Below, one piece after another: positions 63,894 to 64,000 of a stretch of 64,000 nt of DNA. The notes under the pieces are model-generated. The model was given only the letters and a program-made list of their open reading frames with translations. It did not search any database and was not told the origin of the DNA. Origin of the DNA: Acinetobacter terrestris (GTDB taxonomy: Bacteria > Pseudomonadota > Gammaproteobacteria > Pseudomonadales > Moraxellaceae); NCBI RefSeq assembly GCF_004331155.1, contig NZ_SJNZ01000017.1, positions 1 through 64,000 of the forward strand, given 5' to 3'. Within the stretch, counting starts at the first letter, position 1. The number at the start of each line of letters is the position of its first letter. The translations under genes were made by a program, and so were the position numbers.

Positions 63894-64000
63894 TCAACCT
63901 GCTTTCTTTAATGCAAAATCGCGACCGAACAGCAATTTATTACGAATATTCGAAATTGGCGTCTGATCAGAAATCAGTTCTGCATACCAGGCACCATCTT
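63894..64000 (-). CDS. C-terminal end of a protein cut by the window edge
   Basis: A minus-strand frame enters from the right edge, reads DGAWYAELISDQTPISNIRN, continues with KLLFGRDFALKKAG and stops at 63894. A terminator follows. The SxIRxxLLFG ending resembles some FAD-dependent nitrite/nitrate reductase flavoproteins, which would suit the neighbourhood, but 35 residues are too few to be sure. Confidence 0.5.
   Translation of the reverse strand, partial: DGAWYAELISDQTPISNIRNKLLFGRDFALKKAG

Noticed and set aside
1-64000. CRISPR array, prophage or insertion sequence
   Set aside because: No regularly spaced short repeats, integrase, transposase or phage structural genes were seen. The only tandem repeats are coding.

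Overview
The window reads as chromosome of an Acinetobacter-type gammaproteobacterium. The evidence is moderate-to-low GC with AT-rich spacers, a Bap-like adhesin with a BapA-type prefix, the kdsD-kdsC-lptC-lptA-lptB order, a 107-residue FdxA, and a nitrate/molybdenum-cofactor cluster with a phosphatase-kinase fusion. I cannot name the species. No prophage, insertion sequence, CRISPR array or rRNA was seen. There is one tRNA (Gly-GCC).

Layout. Positions 1-8.6 kb: a truncated gene, an aromatic-acid-type MFS transporter, mnmG, a secreted repeat protein, two tandem bile-acid-symporter-family genes, prmA and a zinc-ribbon protein. 8.6-16.5 kb: fis, purH, purD, an orphan membrane protein and a methionine ABC importer (metQ, then metN-metI). 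17-30.9 kb: dnaE, trmJ-cysE, two lipoproteins (one a large alpha/beta hydrolase), mutS, fdxA, an M15 peptidase and an O-methyltransferase. 31-34 kb: a UspA tandem protein, an acyltransferase, a YigZ protein and a 1 kb decayed region. 34.2-43.4 kb: a 1319-residue RTX/Bap-like adhesin facing a three-gene type I secretion operon. 43.6-48.8 kb: the lipopolysaccharide export and Kdo genes, cysS and tRNA-Gly. 49.6-56.6 kb: modABC, moeA, moaCB (fused), moaE, moaD, moaA and mobA. 56.6-63.5 kb: assimilatory nitrate reductase, a PP2C-kinase fusion, a formate/nitrite-family channel and cyanase.

The most interesting region is the last 8 kb. Four sigma-54-type promoters (GG-N10-GC) lie before moaA, nasA, the formate/nitrite channel and cynS. 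Two of the leaders (nasA and the channel) begin within about ten bases of the predicted start site with paired hairpins. Each hairpin carries a six-base loop with A at position 1 and G at position 4, and the second hairpin overlaps a terminator-like hairpin. This is the architecture recognised by ANTAR antiterminators such as NasR/NasT. It suggests one nitrogen-limitation and nitrate-responsive regulon that makes cofactor, enzyme, channel and a membrane-bound phosphatase-kinase together. The ANTAR protein, nitrite reductase and a nitrate transporter are not in the window, although a truncated gene at the right edge may belong to the same pathway.
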